From positions 1-37,057 of IMG/VR virus record IMGVR_UViG_3300028025_002021: 37,057 nucleotides of DNA, one strand, 5' to 3'. Below the pieces are notes generated by a model, which saw only the letters and a list, made by a program, of their open reading frames with translations, searched no databases and was not told the DNA's origin. The position numbers were made by a program, and so were the translations under genes. Positions 17,296-25,217 of the stretch are shown in pieces; position 1 is the first letter of the stretch; every line of letters begins with the position of its first letter. Origin of the DNA: a virus.

Positions 17296-17589
17296 ATGAC
17301 AGAAATAACAGCACCAGAATTAACACCTAAAGAAGCAAGAGCATTAGAAGTTGCATCTTATGAAGCGAATATATTTACCTATCAAACTCTATTAGCCACA
17401 CTTGATGGCGATTGGGATAGCGATTTAATTCACCTTAAGGGTATTGAATCACAAGAAGCGGCTCGCCAGTGTCCCATGGATAGATTAGAACGCCTTGCAG
17501 TTCTACAGCAATATGACCAAGTAACTAACTTACTTAAGACTGAGATTGTTGAACGTGCAAAGGCTGCTGCAATTTTAGCAGTAATGTAA
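17296..17589 (+). CDS. 97-residue hypothetical protein, possible fibre-assembly helper
   Basis: A 97-residue acidic, helical protein (MTEITAPELTPKEARALEVA at the start). It lies 21 bases after the propeller gene with a good ribosome site (AAAGGA). Small helical proteins after fibre genes are often fibre-assembly chaperones, but no motif shows this here. It has one Cys, no membrane segment and two probable helices in the second half (DRLERLAVLQQYDQVTNLL). Confidence 0.6.
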   Translation: MTEITAPELTPKEARALEVASYEANIFTYQTLLATLDGDWDSDLIHLKGIESQEAARQCPMDRLERLAVLQQYDQVTNLLKTEIVERAKAAAILAVM

Positions 17590-17591
17590 AC

Positions 17592-17687
17592 ATGGCTTGC
17601 CGTACAGGTTGCCCTACACAGGACTGCGAATCATACGCAGACTGCTGTAAGGGTGTAGCAATTAATAAGTCCTCACTACGCCCCTAG
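17592..17687 (+). CDS. 31-residue Cys-rich miniprotein
   Basis: A tiny ORF beginning 2 bases after the preceding stop. It encodes MACRTGCPTQDCESYADCCK and then 11 more residues, with Cys at 3, 7, 12, 18 and 19. The density and spacing of Cys suggest a metal-binding knuckle or disulfide miniprotein. I recall short MACR-GCPTQD proteins near fibre genes in other actinophages, which supports it being real, but that cannot be checked here. The gene ends 10 bases before the -10 box of the next gene. Confidence 0.55.
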   Translation: MACRTGCPTQDCESYADCCKGVAINKSSLRP

Positions 17688-17694
17688 GCTAGTG

Positions 17695-17703
17695 TGCTAG
17701 AAT
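17695..17703 (+). promoter_or_regulatory. Extended -10 promoter for a leaderless mRNA
   Basis: TGC-TAGAAT: an extended -10 (TGn) followed by hexamer TAGAAT at 17698-17703. The usual start point 7 bases after the hexamer is base 17710, the A of the next ATG. There is no Shine-Dalgarno sequence before that ATG. No good -35 is seen, as expected for an extended -10. Confidence 0.55.
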
Positions 17704-17709
17704 AATAGC

Positions 17710-18783
17710 ATGGTTAAGATTGCAGTCTATGCTATAGCCAAGAACGAGGCTAAGCACGTTAAGAGATGGGTAGATGCTACCCAAGGGGCAGATGTCCGAA
17801 TTGTCCTAGATACTGGGTCGGAAGATAACACCTATGACCTACTCCAGAAGTACCCCGTAGAAGCCCACAGAGCCACGCTAAGCGACTTTAGGTTTGATGT
17901 GGCTAGAAACATGGCACTAGATTTAGTACCATCTGACGTGGATGTGTGTGTCTCTCTAGATATGGATGAGATACCAGACCCAGACTTCTTTGACCTACTT
18001 CGTGAGGGCTGGAAGCCAGACACAGGCAGAGCCTGGGTGATGTGGGACACAGGTAATATATGGGCTAACAATCTACGTGTCCATGCTAGACATGGATATA
18101 AATGGAAGTACCCTTGCCACGAAATTACTGAATCAACTACTGGTGTAGATAATTGCATTGTTATTGAGACCGCAGTACGGCACGTACCGGATGACAGTAA
18201 GCCACGTAGTAGTTACTTACCACTATTAGAACTGGGACATAAAGAAGACCCAGATGACCACCGCATGTTGGTCTACTTAATACGTGAGTATTACTTTAGA
18301 GGTATGTGGCAAGAAGTTATTGACCACGGTAAGAAGTTAGAACTTCAAACTGGTGGTTGGAATATAGAACTTGCTCAATCATGGCGAGCAGTAGGCGAAG
18401 CCTACATGAAACTTGGTAATGAACGTGAAGGTCTGCACTGGTATCAGTGTAATGCTGAGACAGCACCGGAAGACCTAGAGGCTTGGATGCCCCTAGCATT
18501 TCATTACTACGAGAAGAAGATGTGGCATCACTGTTATCAGGCTGCCATTAAAGTAACCGAACTTTCCCTTGAGTCCAAAAGCCATCACATGGCTGACTCT
18601 ACAATGCCATGGAGAATGTACGACTTGCTTGCTATTGCTTGCTGGAACCTAGATAAAAAGGGTTCTGCCAAAAAGTATGCACGCAAAGCAGTCGAACTAA
18701 ATCCTGACGATGAACGCTTAGTTGGAAACTATGAGTTCATTATGCATCAAACAGTTAAACAGTTCAAGGATAATAATGCATAG
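17710..18783 (+). CDS. GT2-family glycosyltransferase with TPR-like C-terminus
   Basis: A 357-residue GT-A fold glycosyltransferase. Nucleotide-sugar site features are AIAKNEAKH (about 8-16), DTGSEDNT (34-41) and a metal-binding DMD at 84-86 (SLDMDE). From about residue 200 the chain becomes helical with TPR-like repeats (AQSWRAVGEAYMKLGNEREG, then SAKKYARKAVELNPDDE near the end). It sits within the tail genes and has its own leaderless promoter. It could glycosylate a virion protein such as a fibre, or modify host surface sugars to block superinfection; the sequence does not decide. Confident on family, not on substrate. Confidence 0.85.
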   Translation: MVKIAVYAIAKNEAKHVKRWVDATQGADVRIVLDTGSEDNTYDLLQKYPVEAHRATLSDFRFDVARNMALDLVPSDVDVCVSLDMDEIPDPDFFDLLREGWKPDTGRAWVMWDTGNIWANNLRVHARHGYKWKYPCHEITESTTGVDNCIVIETAVRHVPDDSKPRSSYLPLLELGHKEDPDDHRMLVYLIREYYFRGMWQEVIDHGKKLELQTGGWNIELAQSWRAVGEAYMKLGNEREGLHWYQCNAETAPEDLEAWMPLAFHYYEKKMWHHCYQAAIKVTELSLESKSHHMADSTMPWRMYDLLAIACWNLDKKGSAKKYARKAVELNPDDERLVGNYEFIMHQTVKQFKDNNA

Positions 18784-19150
18784 TCATACAGCAAAAATTC
18801 TCACATGGAAACTTGATGAGAACTTTAACTACAAACCAGGTTCTTATGGTTGCACTGATTGCAACGAGACCTTTACTGAAGCACCAAGCAACGGAAACAT
18901 AACCGTTGAACACACACATACTTCCTATGTAGCAGGTTGTTTTGCTTGCAAGGTAGGAACTCTTCAGTTAAACACTGGGGATGCCCATGGTGGCAGAGAT
19001 ATGTCTCAGAAGAAGTGGGATAAGGAACTTGACTTATACCGCTCCGCAAGAGCGCAAGGAATACAACCAGAAGGTACAAGTACCGCCAAGATTCGCAAGG
19101 CTCTTGACGTATCGGATAAGACAGGACATGCGTACGGCAGTGCGCTTTAA
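18776..19150 (+). CDS. Zinc-finger-like virion-region protein (124 aa)
   Basis: A 124-residue protein, started at ATG 18776 (AAGGA just upstream) rather than the earlier in-frame ATG at 18722, which would overlap the glycosyltransferase by 62 bases. It has CTDC (about 25-28), an HTH cluster and CFAC (about 56-59), a probable four-ligand zinc site. The C-terminal half is basic-acidic (KKWDKELDLYRSARAQGIQP, then GTSTAKIRKALDVSDKTG) and may wrap or dock. The same CxxC...CxxC plus KKWD...YR..R.QG layout is familiar from actinophage genomes. Function unknown. Confidence 0.75.
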   Translation: MHSHTAKILTWKLDENFNYKPGSYGCTDCNETFTEAPSNGNITVEHTHTSYVAGCFACKVGTLQLNTGDAHGGRDMSQKKWDKELDLYRSARAQGIQPEGTSTAKIRKALDVSDKTGHAYGSAL

Positions 19151-19162
19151 CAAGGAAAAATA

Positions 19163-19912
19163 ATGGCATACAAACCAAGAAAAGATATTAAGGTTTCTGA
19201 GACATACATCCAGAAACTTCGTGATACAGGTTCAAAGAAGGCTGCCCTAGAAAAGTACGGTAGTTCAAGTGACCCTAAGATGCGTGAAGCATTACGTCGT
19301 TTTTACGGTGCTAGTGCACCTGCACCAATGAAGGATTCTAGTCGTGCTGTTGCTAGAACTCTACCAAAGAAGAGCGTTCCAATGAAGACTGTTGCACAGT
19401 CAAAGCCTTCTCGTACTGGTATTGCTCCAAAAAGCAAGACTGCAACCAAGTCAACTAAGCCAACATCAAATGAAACCATAACTATGGGTTCTCGCACTGC
19501 TGGAAAAATTACTGTTAATAAAGAAAACTACGAAAAGAATAAGGCAGCATTTGAAAAGCGCACGAATCGTGCCATGACAGTTGCATCTCTTATTCCAGCA
19601 GTTCGTGCTGGTCGTGCAGTTGCTACTGGTGCAAAGATGGCAAGTGGTATTAACAAGGCAAAGGACACTGCAAAATTCTACGGTGATGCCGCGAAGAACA
19701 TGGCACCTCGTGCTAAGAAGGCAGCAGAAATGCGTAACACACAACAAGCGGTTGCTGCTGCTAGTAAGAAGAAGGCTAGTGGATTACAAGGTGCTGCTAC
19801 TCGTGCAAAGAATGCTAAGGCTGCAGAAAAGGCAAGACTAGAGCGTAACGCTAAGGCTGCTGCTACTCGTAAGCGTAATGCTGCCGCTGCTAAGCGAGCA
19901 GGTAAAAAGTAA
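19163..19912 (+). CDS. Large basic Lys/Ala-rich protein (249 aa)
   Basis: A strongly basic protein. The N-terminal 50 residues look folded (VSETYIQKLRDTGSKKAALE), the middle is Lys/Ser/Thr/Pro-rich linker, and the C-terminal 60 residues are a Lys/Ala/Arg-rich tail ending RNAAAAKRAGKK, much like histone H1 tails. A short hydrophobic stretch (ASLIPAVRAGRAVATGAK) is present at about 137-154. The likely roles are DNA binding or condensation, or a core protein packaged with DNA. It starts a run of five basic or Cys-containing small genes joined by TAATG or 1-2-base gaps. Confidence 0.7.
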   Translation: MAYKPRKDIKVSETYIQKLRDTGSKKAALEKYGSSSDPKMREALRRFYGASAPAPMKDSSRAVARTLPKKSVPMKTVAQSKPSRTGIAPKSKTATKSTKPTSNETITMGSRTAGKITVNKENYEKNKAAFEKRTNRAMTVASLIPAVRAGRAVATGAKMASGINKAKDTAKFYGDAAKNMAPRAKKAAEMRNTQQAVAAASKKKASGLQGAATRAKNAKAAEKARLERNAKAAATRKRNAAAAKRAGKK

Positions 19913-20238
19913 TGCCAGGTCAACGTCAAATAGGTGGCGGTAAAGGTTCCGGTGGAGGAATGCGCACCGGTGGAGGCAGTGGTAAAGCAAGCAAGCCAAA
20001 GTCAAATGTTACTAAGATTGGCAGTAAGAAGCCAATGAGTGCTGCTGAACAAAAGGCTCGTGTCAAAATTGACCGAATCAAAAAGTCTCCTGCTGCTGAA
20101 GATATGCGCAAGGGTAATCTAGATAACCTAAAGAAGACTTTTGCTAAGCCAAAAGTAACTCGCAAGAACAACTCACCATTTGGTCCGGTTGCTGCAGGTA
20201 TTGTAAAGACTAAGCCAAAGCCGAAGGGTAAGAAATAA
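19912..20238 (+). CDS. Small basic Gly/Lys-rich protein (108 aa)
   Basis: A 108-residue protein, coupled by TAATG at both ends. The N-terminus is Gly-rich with basic residues (MPGQRQIGGGKGSGGG). The middle has AEQKARVKIDRIKKS and the end is KTKPKPKGKK. No hydrophobic core is evident, so it is probably disordered and nucleic-acid- or capsid-binding. Part of the basic cluster. Confidence 0.65.
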   Translation: MPGQRQIGGGKGSGGGMRTGGGSGKASKPKSNVTKIGSKKPMSAAEQKARVKIDRIKKSPAAEDMRKGNLDNLKKTFAKPKVTRKNNSPFGPVAAGIVKTKPKPKGKK

Positions 20239-20390
20239 TGTGTGCTAACTGTGGATGTAACCACATCAATTACAAGCATGAAATGCCAAAGGTAGAAGGC
20301 TCATCTTTTACCCCACAAAAAGTAAACTACAACATGCCGAAGGTACCAGCAGTTCCTGCCATGCCTCGCACAACCAAGAAGGGTAAGTAA
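20238..20390 (+). CDS. 50-residue protein with N-terminal Cys knuckle
   Basis: A 50-residue ORF in a TAATG overlap with the previous gene and ending 1 base before the next. It begins MCANCGCNHINYKHE, giving C2, C5, C7, H9 and H14 as possible metal ligands, and ends in a basic, Pro/Met-rich tail (PAMPRTTKKGK). Context and tight packing support it being real; function is unknown. Confidence 0.6.
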   Translation: MCANCGCNHINYKHEMPKVEGSSFTPQKVNYNMPKVPAVPAMPRTTKKGK

Positions 20391-20391
20391 C

Positions 20392-20937
20392 ATGGCAATA
20401 AAAAAGGAAACTATGGGCAAAAAGCCAGTAGTAAAAAAAACATCAGCCCAGCAAAAGGCTGCTCAAGTACAAAAGGCAATTAAAGCCGTTCAGAAGAGAG
20501 CAAATGTTACCGCTCGTGAAGCACGTGACATTGTAACTGAAATTGGAACTATTGCAAACTACAATGCCTCTGCTGCATTTCGTGGTATCTCCAAAAAAGA
20601 ACAAAAAGATATGGCTCTAAAAGAGGGCAAGATGTATTACAAGAATGCAAAAGGACAAACAGCGCGCTACGTAAAAATGGGCATGAGAAAAGATGGCACA
20701 TTTGAGGGTGTAACAAACCCAAGAAATCCAGCCGCTAAGTCTGGTGCTAAATCACTTGCAAAGCAAATCAAAGAAGTTGGTACTGCTGCAAAGACTGGTA
20801 AGTCTGGAACAAGTGCTTCTGTAATTCGCAAGGACCTTGGTTCATCTTCTGGAAATGTTTCACGTAGTGCACGTTCAAACGTAGCAAAGAACAATCGCAT
20901 GAAGACATACAAGTCAATGGGACCAAAGGGTCGTTAA
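20392..20937 (+). CDS. Basic protein (181 aa)
   Basis: A 181-residue protein with very high Lys/Arg content. Residues about 18-60 form a likely helix pair (QQKAAQVQKAIKAVQKRANV, then AREARDIVTEIG). A short folded-looking part follows (MYYKNAKGQTARYVKMGMRK), with a Ser/Lys-rich tail to KSMGPKGR. It is probably DNA- or capsid-associated, like its neighbours. Confidence 0.65.
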   Translation: MAIKKETMGKKPVVKKTSAQQKAAQVQKAIKAVQKRANVTAREARDIVTEIGTIANYNASAAFRGISKKEQKDMALKEGKMYYKNAKGQTARYVKMGMRKDGTFEGVTNPRNPAAKSGAKSLAKQIKEVGTAAKTGKSGTSASVIRKDLGSSSGNVSRSARSNVAKNNRMKTYKSMGPKGR

Positions 20938-20939
20938 TC

Positions 20940-21227
20940 ATGGCAGTCAAGAAGGACCCACGTTTAGCACGTGCCGGTGTTTCTGGCTACAACAAGCCAA
21001 AGCGTACACCTAATCATCCCAAGAAGTCACACGTAGTTGTGGCTAAGGTTGGTACCGAGGTTAAGACTATTCGCTTTGGTCAGCAAGGTGTGTCTGGCTC
21101 CCCTAAAAAATCAGGGGAGTCAGCAGCCTATGCTGCACGTAGACGGTCATTCAAGGCACGTCACGCATCTAATATTAATAAAGGCAAAATGTCCGCAGCA
21201 TACTGGGCAGATAAGGTGAAATGGTAA
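20940..21227 (+). CDS. Basic DUF5872-like protein (95 aa)
   Basis: A 95-residue protein with a recognisable pattern: KSHVVVAKVGTEVKTIRFGQ, a short linker, then RRRSFKARHASNINKGKMSA and AYWADKVKW at the very end. This order matches a small family I know from diverse phages (annotated DUF5872), function unknown. The N-terminus (DPRLARAGVSGYNKPKRTPN) adds a basic arm. It ends in a TAATG overlap with the adaptor-like gene. Confidence 0.7.
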   Translation: MAVKKDPRLARAGVSGYNKPKRTPNHPKKSHVVVAKVGTEVKTIRFGQQGVSGSPKKSGESAAYAARRRSFKARHASNINKGKMSAAYWADKVKW

Positions 21228-22129
21228 TGGCAACATTCGGTTCTATGACTGATGAGGTTGTACGTAAACTAGCAGGGTTTACGCTACGTCAAGACCGTCA
21301 GACGCACGTTATTACTACTGCAGTAACACCAACAGCAACTAGTATCACCGTAGCATCCGCAAACAATGTTTCAACTGGAATCATTCAGATTGATGATGAA
21401 TTAATCTATGTTGATTCCTATGACCGAAACACTGGCGTGTTAAGCATTCCACCTTATGGTCGTGGATACAACGGTACATCTGCTGCTACGCATCAGGTTG
21501 GTGCTCGTGTAATTATCTCTCCTACATTCCCATCGGTGGATGTTAAAGATGCAATTAACGAAACCCTTCTATCAACCTTCCCGGACCTATACACCACTGG
21601 TACACACACCTTCTCTTTCTCTACAGCAAAGTCCACCTATCCTCTTCCTGAGGAAGTTGAAACGGTTCTTGGAGTATCTTATGAAACCACTGGTCCTTCC
21701 AAGGAATGGCTACCTGTCCGTGGTTATCGGGTTGACCCTATGGCTAATACTGATACCTTTAATTCTCGTAATACTATTAGCCTGTATTCTGGTATTGAGC
21801 CTGGGCGTACTGTTCAAGTTTTTTACACTGCTGCTCCGGCAGTAATGGACAGTAATGATGATGACTTTGAAATAGTTACAGGTTTACCTGCATCTTGCAA
21901 GGATGTAATTGTTCTTGGAGCATCCGCACGTCTAGCATCATTCATTGACCCAGGTCGTTTGACCTTTGGTTCTGCTGAATCTGACCAACAATCACAAATT
22001 GCTGGTCGTGCCTATGGTGCTGGTACCAATGCATCTAAATATTTACTCGCTCTTTACGATAAGCGTCTTGCCGAAGAAGCACGCAAGATGAATGACCGTA
22101 ATCCAATTCGTATCCACTTCACCCGATAA
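21227..22129 (+). CDS. Probable head-tail adaptor / tail tubular-like protein
   Basis: A 300-residue protein. I start it at ATG 21227, which overlaps the previous stop as TAATG and lies 8 bases after AAGGTG; the ATG at 21221 is only 2 bases from that site. The first 100 residues are beta-rich (TSITVASANNVSTGIIQIDD, then GRGYNGTSAATHQVGA). The helical middle (DVKDAINETLLSTFPDLY) and the late helices (VIVLGASARLASFID) resemble adaptor proteins of short-tailed phages (T7 gp11 role). It precedes a fibre and a nozzle-like protein, which fits. Homology is not shown here. Confidence 0.6.
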   Translation: MATFGSMTDEVVRKLAGFTLRQDRQTHVITTAVTPTATSITVASANNVSTGIIQIDDELIYVDSYDRNTGVLSIPPYGRGYNGTSAATHQVGARVIISPTFPSVDVKDAINETLLSTFPDLYTTGTHTFSFSTAKSTYPLPEEVETVLGVSYETTGPSKEWLPVRGYRVDPMANTDTFNSRNTISLYSGIEPGRTVQVFYTAAPAVMDSNDDDFEIVTGLPASCKDVIVLGASARLASFIDPGRLTFGSAESDQQSQIAGRAYGAGTNASKYLLALYDKRLAEEARKMNDRNPIRIHFTR

Positions 22130-22137
22130 GGTAAACC

Positions 22138-22953
22138 ATGCCAGCACGTAAATATAAATCAACCGCAATAGCAACAACTTTAGATGGCTCCATGGTATCT
22201 ACATCCAATGGTGCAACAGGAACCATGAAGGTTGCCAGTACTTCTAGTTTTCCAACTTCGTATCCATTCACATTGGTGATTGCACCAGACACTGTATCTG
22301 AAGAAATTGTTACCGTTACTGGAGCAGCAACTTCAGGTACGTATCCAGTAATTCGTGGTGAAGATGGAACCAATTCTGTAACACATTCCTCTGGCGATGC
22401 AGTGCGTCACATGATTACCGCTCGTGACTTACAAGAACCACAGGACCATATTTTTGCTACTACTGCTGTGCATGGTCTTCTTCCTGGGGTATCAGTAGCA
22501 CCAGCCGCTAACCCTACATTTACTGGAACAGTCGTTCTGCCAGCAGCAACATCTATTGGTCCAGTTACTTCTACTGAAATTGAATATTTAGATGGTGTAA
22601 CTTCTTATATTCAAACACAATTAAATCAAGCAAAACTTATTGTTCAATCAACAAATAAGACTGCAAACTATACCCTTGCTTCTGGTGACGAAGGAAACTT
22701 AATTAAGTTAGATGCTACAAGTAGTGCTATTGTTGTAACAGTACCTGTTGATGCAACCTTTAATTTTGCCATAGGTACACAAATTAATTTAATTGCTGTT
22801 AATAATGCTAATCCAATTACTATTGCTCCTGCATCAGGTACCGTTGCAGTTAATTCAACTCTAGGATTAAATTTTCGTTTACAGTGGTCATGCGCTACTT
22901 TAATAAAAATTGCAAGCAATACTTGGATTGCTGTTGGAGATTTAGTAGCGTAA
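22138..22953 (+). CDS. Second tail fibre/spike protein with shared C-terminal module
   Basis: A 271-residue fibre-like protein. The N-terminal 95 residues are beta-rich (GTMKVASTSSFPTSYPFTLV) and end in a phrase typical of phage structural proteins (VIRGEDGTNSVTHSSGDAV). APAANPTFTGTVVLP at about 122-136 is the short tail-fibre repeat phrase. The last 95 residues (from LIVQSTNKTANYTLASGDEG) align along their length with the C-terminus of the collagen-like fibre, sharing DATFNF-x-x-GTQINL, LQWS-type and NTW-x-x-GDL-x-A blocks. It sits between adaptor-like and nozzle-like genes. Confidence 0.75.
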   Translation: MPARKYKSTAIATTLDGSMVSTSNGATGTMKVASTSSFPTSYPFTLVIAPDTVSEEIVTVTGAATSGTYPVIRGEDGTNSVTHSSGDAVRHMITARDLQEPQDHIFATTAVHGLLPGVSVAPAANPTFTGTVVLPAATSIGPVTSTEIEYLDGVTSYIQTQLNQAKLIVQSTNKTANYTLASGDEGNLIKLDATSSAIVVTVPVDATFNFAIGTQINLIAVNNANPITIAPASGTVAVNSTLGLNFRLQWSCATLIKIASNTWIAVGDLVA

Positions 22954-22985
22954 CAATTTTAGATTAAGGATTACAGGAAACGTAA

Positions 22986-25010
22986 ATGGTAAACAAAGAT
23001 ATAACTGAAGACTTTCAGTATGATTTCAATCCAACGCAGACTCAAAAAGGATTTGATTTAACAAATATTGCTTATGATATTACAATAAATGATTTACCAT
23101 TTGTCCTTAAATCAGATAACCAAAATCCTTACCGTAGAGAAACTGCTCCATATAAAAAAGAACAGTTTGATAATAGTCCAGAGCCAGGTGAACAGTCTTT
23201 AACTGGTTGGTGGCTACGTTCTCAAACATCATGGCACAATGGTGCTGGCATTGAGTTCTACGAACCTGGTACTGAGTATGAATACACAGCCAACAAGTTT
23301 CACGATTCTCGTGGTGTAGATATATGGACTCCTGGTGAATTACGTTTACATCATGATGTGTTTCATGCTTACACCGGTATTCAAGGTATCAATGCTGCTA
23401 CTGGTAATGATGGAACTAAAGATGTTCTTGTATCTGGTGATGCTAACGGTGTGCTAAAGAAAATTAGCCTTGGTGTTACTGCACCAAACGGTCCAATGGA
23501 CACTGCTAACTATGTTGCGTTTGGCGTAACTGGTGCGACAACACCAATGGGTCATACCGGTGCAACCTATCCATTTACTTCAGTAACTACATCTGGTGGA
23601 AAGTACTACGCTACTTGTAGTGGTGCTATTCATAGAGGAAATGTTAACGACCTTTCATCCGATGTTGTTTTTGCAAGGCACGATGGCGGAAACACCGCTG
23701 CGTTTGTTAAGTATGCAAAGGGTTTTGTATTCTTTGGTGAAGATAACATTCTAAATCTTCTTGATACAACTCAAAGTGATACTAACGCACACAACGGTCC
23801 ATTACCTGCTGGTAAGCAATATGATTCACGAACACATACTGACTCTACGTTTATTTGGAATGACATTACTGGTGGCACAACTCACATTTATGCTTCAGGA
23901 AACTCTGGAAATAATGGAGAGATTTTTAAGATACCTTTTGACACTACGCCAACATCTGCCAATAATGGAAGTCTGTTGCCAGACTTGTCAAGTTCAACAG
24001 TTACAGTAACTTTGCCAGATGGCGAAACAATTAAAGTAATACACTACTACCTTGGGTATCTTGCAGTTGGCACCAATAAAGGTGTACGTATCTGCCAAGT
24101 AAATCAAGATGGTGATTTAATTGTTGGTCCACTTTTGGTTGAAACAAGTTACGCAGTTAATGGATTCACTGAACGTGGTAGTTACTTATACGCTGCAACT
24201 AAAGTTCTTGAAGGTGCAAATACTAACGGTATTCTAATTCGCATTGATTTATCACAACAGTTCCCTGATGGAACATTTGCTTACGCATACGATTTAGAGT
24301 ACCAGTCAACCCCAGATAGTTCTGACTGCACAGAGGTTTACAACCTTAATGACCGTCTAGTTATGGTTATTGAAGAGGGTGGAGCATCAGGTGAACTACA
24401 GGTAGAGCATACAACTAACTACCGAACATCTGGTTATCTACAGACAGGTAAGATTCGATATGGTACAGTTGAACCTAAAACATTTAGATTCTTAAACATT
24501 AATGCTGATACAGATGGTGATTCAACTTTAGGTGTAAGTACTGTTTTGCAAAATGGAAACAAATTTTCATTAATTGATATAACGTCTAGCACTGTTTCTG
24601 GTGACAATATTTCAATCAAAACTCCTAGTGAACCAGTTGAATTTATCTCTCTATACTTTACTCTTAACTCCGCCCCTGATAATGCAACTTCATCAGTACT
24701 TAACTCTTACCAGATTAAATCAGTACCAGTGATAAAAAAACAAAGACTAATACAGTATGCGCTACAGTGTTACGACAATGAAATGGATAAGTTCAATGTT
24801 TCATTTGGTTACACTGGAAGAGCCTATGATTCAGTAAGAAGTCTTGAGCAACTTGAAGAGTTGTCAAAGTTTGTTTTGATTAAGGATTATAGAACTGGCG
24901 AAGCGTATGAAGGTCTCGTTGAAGAGGTTCGTTTTACTAACGAATCTTCCCCAGATAAAAATAGCAATGGCTTCGGTGGCTTATTGTTAGTAACAGTTAG
25001 GAAAATGTAA
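22986..25010 (+). CDS. Large tail protein, probable nozzle/hub
   Basis: A 674-residue, largely beta-rich protein. The N-terminus is polar, followed by EQSLTGWWLRSQTSWHNGAG (about residues 69-88), a phrase that recurs in phage tail proteins. The middle shows repeated strand pairs with GxYxxT/A turns (KYYATCSGAIHRG, YLYAATKVLEG), consistent with a beta-propeller or similar. Size and position after an adaptor-like gene and before lysis genes suggest the tail nozzle (T7 gp12 role) or a hub. No peptidoglycan-hydrolase motif is visible. Confidence 0.6.
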   Translation: MVNKDITEDFQYDFNPTQTQKGFDLTNIAYDITINDLPFVLKSDNQNPYRRETAPYKKEQFDNSPEPGEQSLTGWWLRSQTSWHNGAGIEFYEPGTEYEYTANKFHDSRGVDIWTPGELRLHHDVFHAYTGIQGINAATGNDGTKDVLVSGDANGVLKKISLGVTAPNGPMDTANYVAFGVTGATTPMGHTGATYPFTSVTTSGGKYYATCSGAIHRGNVNDLSSDVVFARHDGGNTAAFVKYAKGFVFFGEDNILNLLDTTQSDTNAHNGPLPAGKQYDSRTHTDSTFIWNDITGGTTHIYASGNSGNNGEIFKIPFDTTPTSANNGSLLPDLSSSTVTVTLPDGETIKVIHYYLGYLAVGTNKGVRICQVNQDGDLIVGPLLVETSYAVNGFTERGSYLYAATKVLEGANTNGILIRIDLSQQFPDGTFAYAYDLEYQSTPDSSDCTEVYNLNDRLVMVIEEGGASGELQVEHTTNYRTSGYLQTGKIRYGTVEPKTFRFLNINADTDGDSTLGVSTVLQNGNKFSLIDITSSTVSGDNISIKTPSEPVEFISLYFTLNSAPDNATSSVLNSYQIKSVPVIKKQRLIQYALQCYDNEMDKFNVSFGYTGRAYDSVRSLEQLEELSKFVLIKDYRTGEAYEGLVEEVRFTNESSPDKNSNGFGGLLLVTVRKM

Positions 25011-25217
25011 ATGAGAAACTTTGGTATTTGGTTAGCAGATAGTCCATTCGGTGGCATGTTAAAGGCAGCACTAGGTGCTGTACTTGTATATGTTCTAGAT
25101 AATGTTTCATCTTTTGATTTAGCACCTGTAGTTATTATTGCACTTGGTGCGGCATTACCAGTAGCAATCAACTATGTTAATGGTATGGATGTACGTTACG
25201 GAAGCGTGAGCGAATAA
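25011..25217 (+). CDS. Holin (two TM segments)
   Basis: A 68-residue protein with two hydrophobic segments, about 16-33 (MLKAALGAVLVYVLDNV) and 38-57 (APVVIIALGAALPVAIN), a short turn with an Asp between them, and a polar tail. This is the class II holin layout. It starts right after the tail gene and overlaps the endopeptidase gene (TAATG), a standard holin-endolysin pair. It would permeabilise the membrane to release the enzyme at lysis. Confidence 0.8.
   Translation: MRNFGIWLADSPFGGMLKAALGAVLVYVLDNVSSFDLAPVVIIALGAALPVAINYVNGMDVRYGSVSE

Noticed and set aside
18722-18775. Longer N-terminus for the zinc-finger protein at 18776
   Set aside because: It would overlap the glycosyltransferase by 62 bases and lacks a ribosome site; ATG 18776 has AAGGA at good distance.
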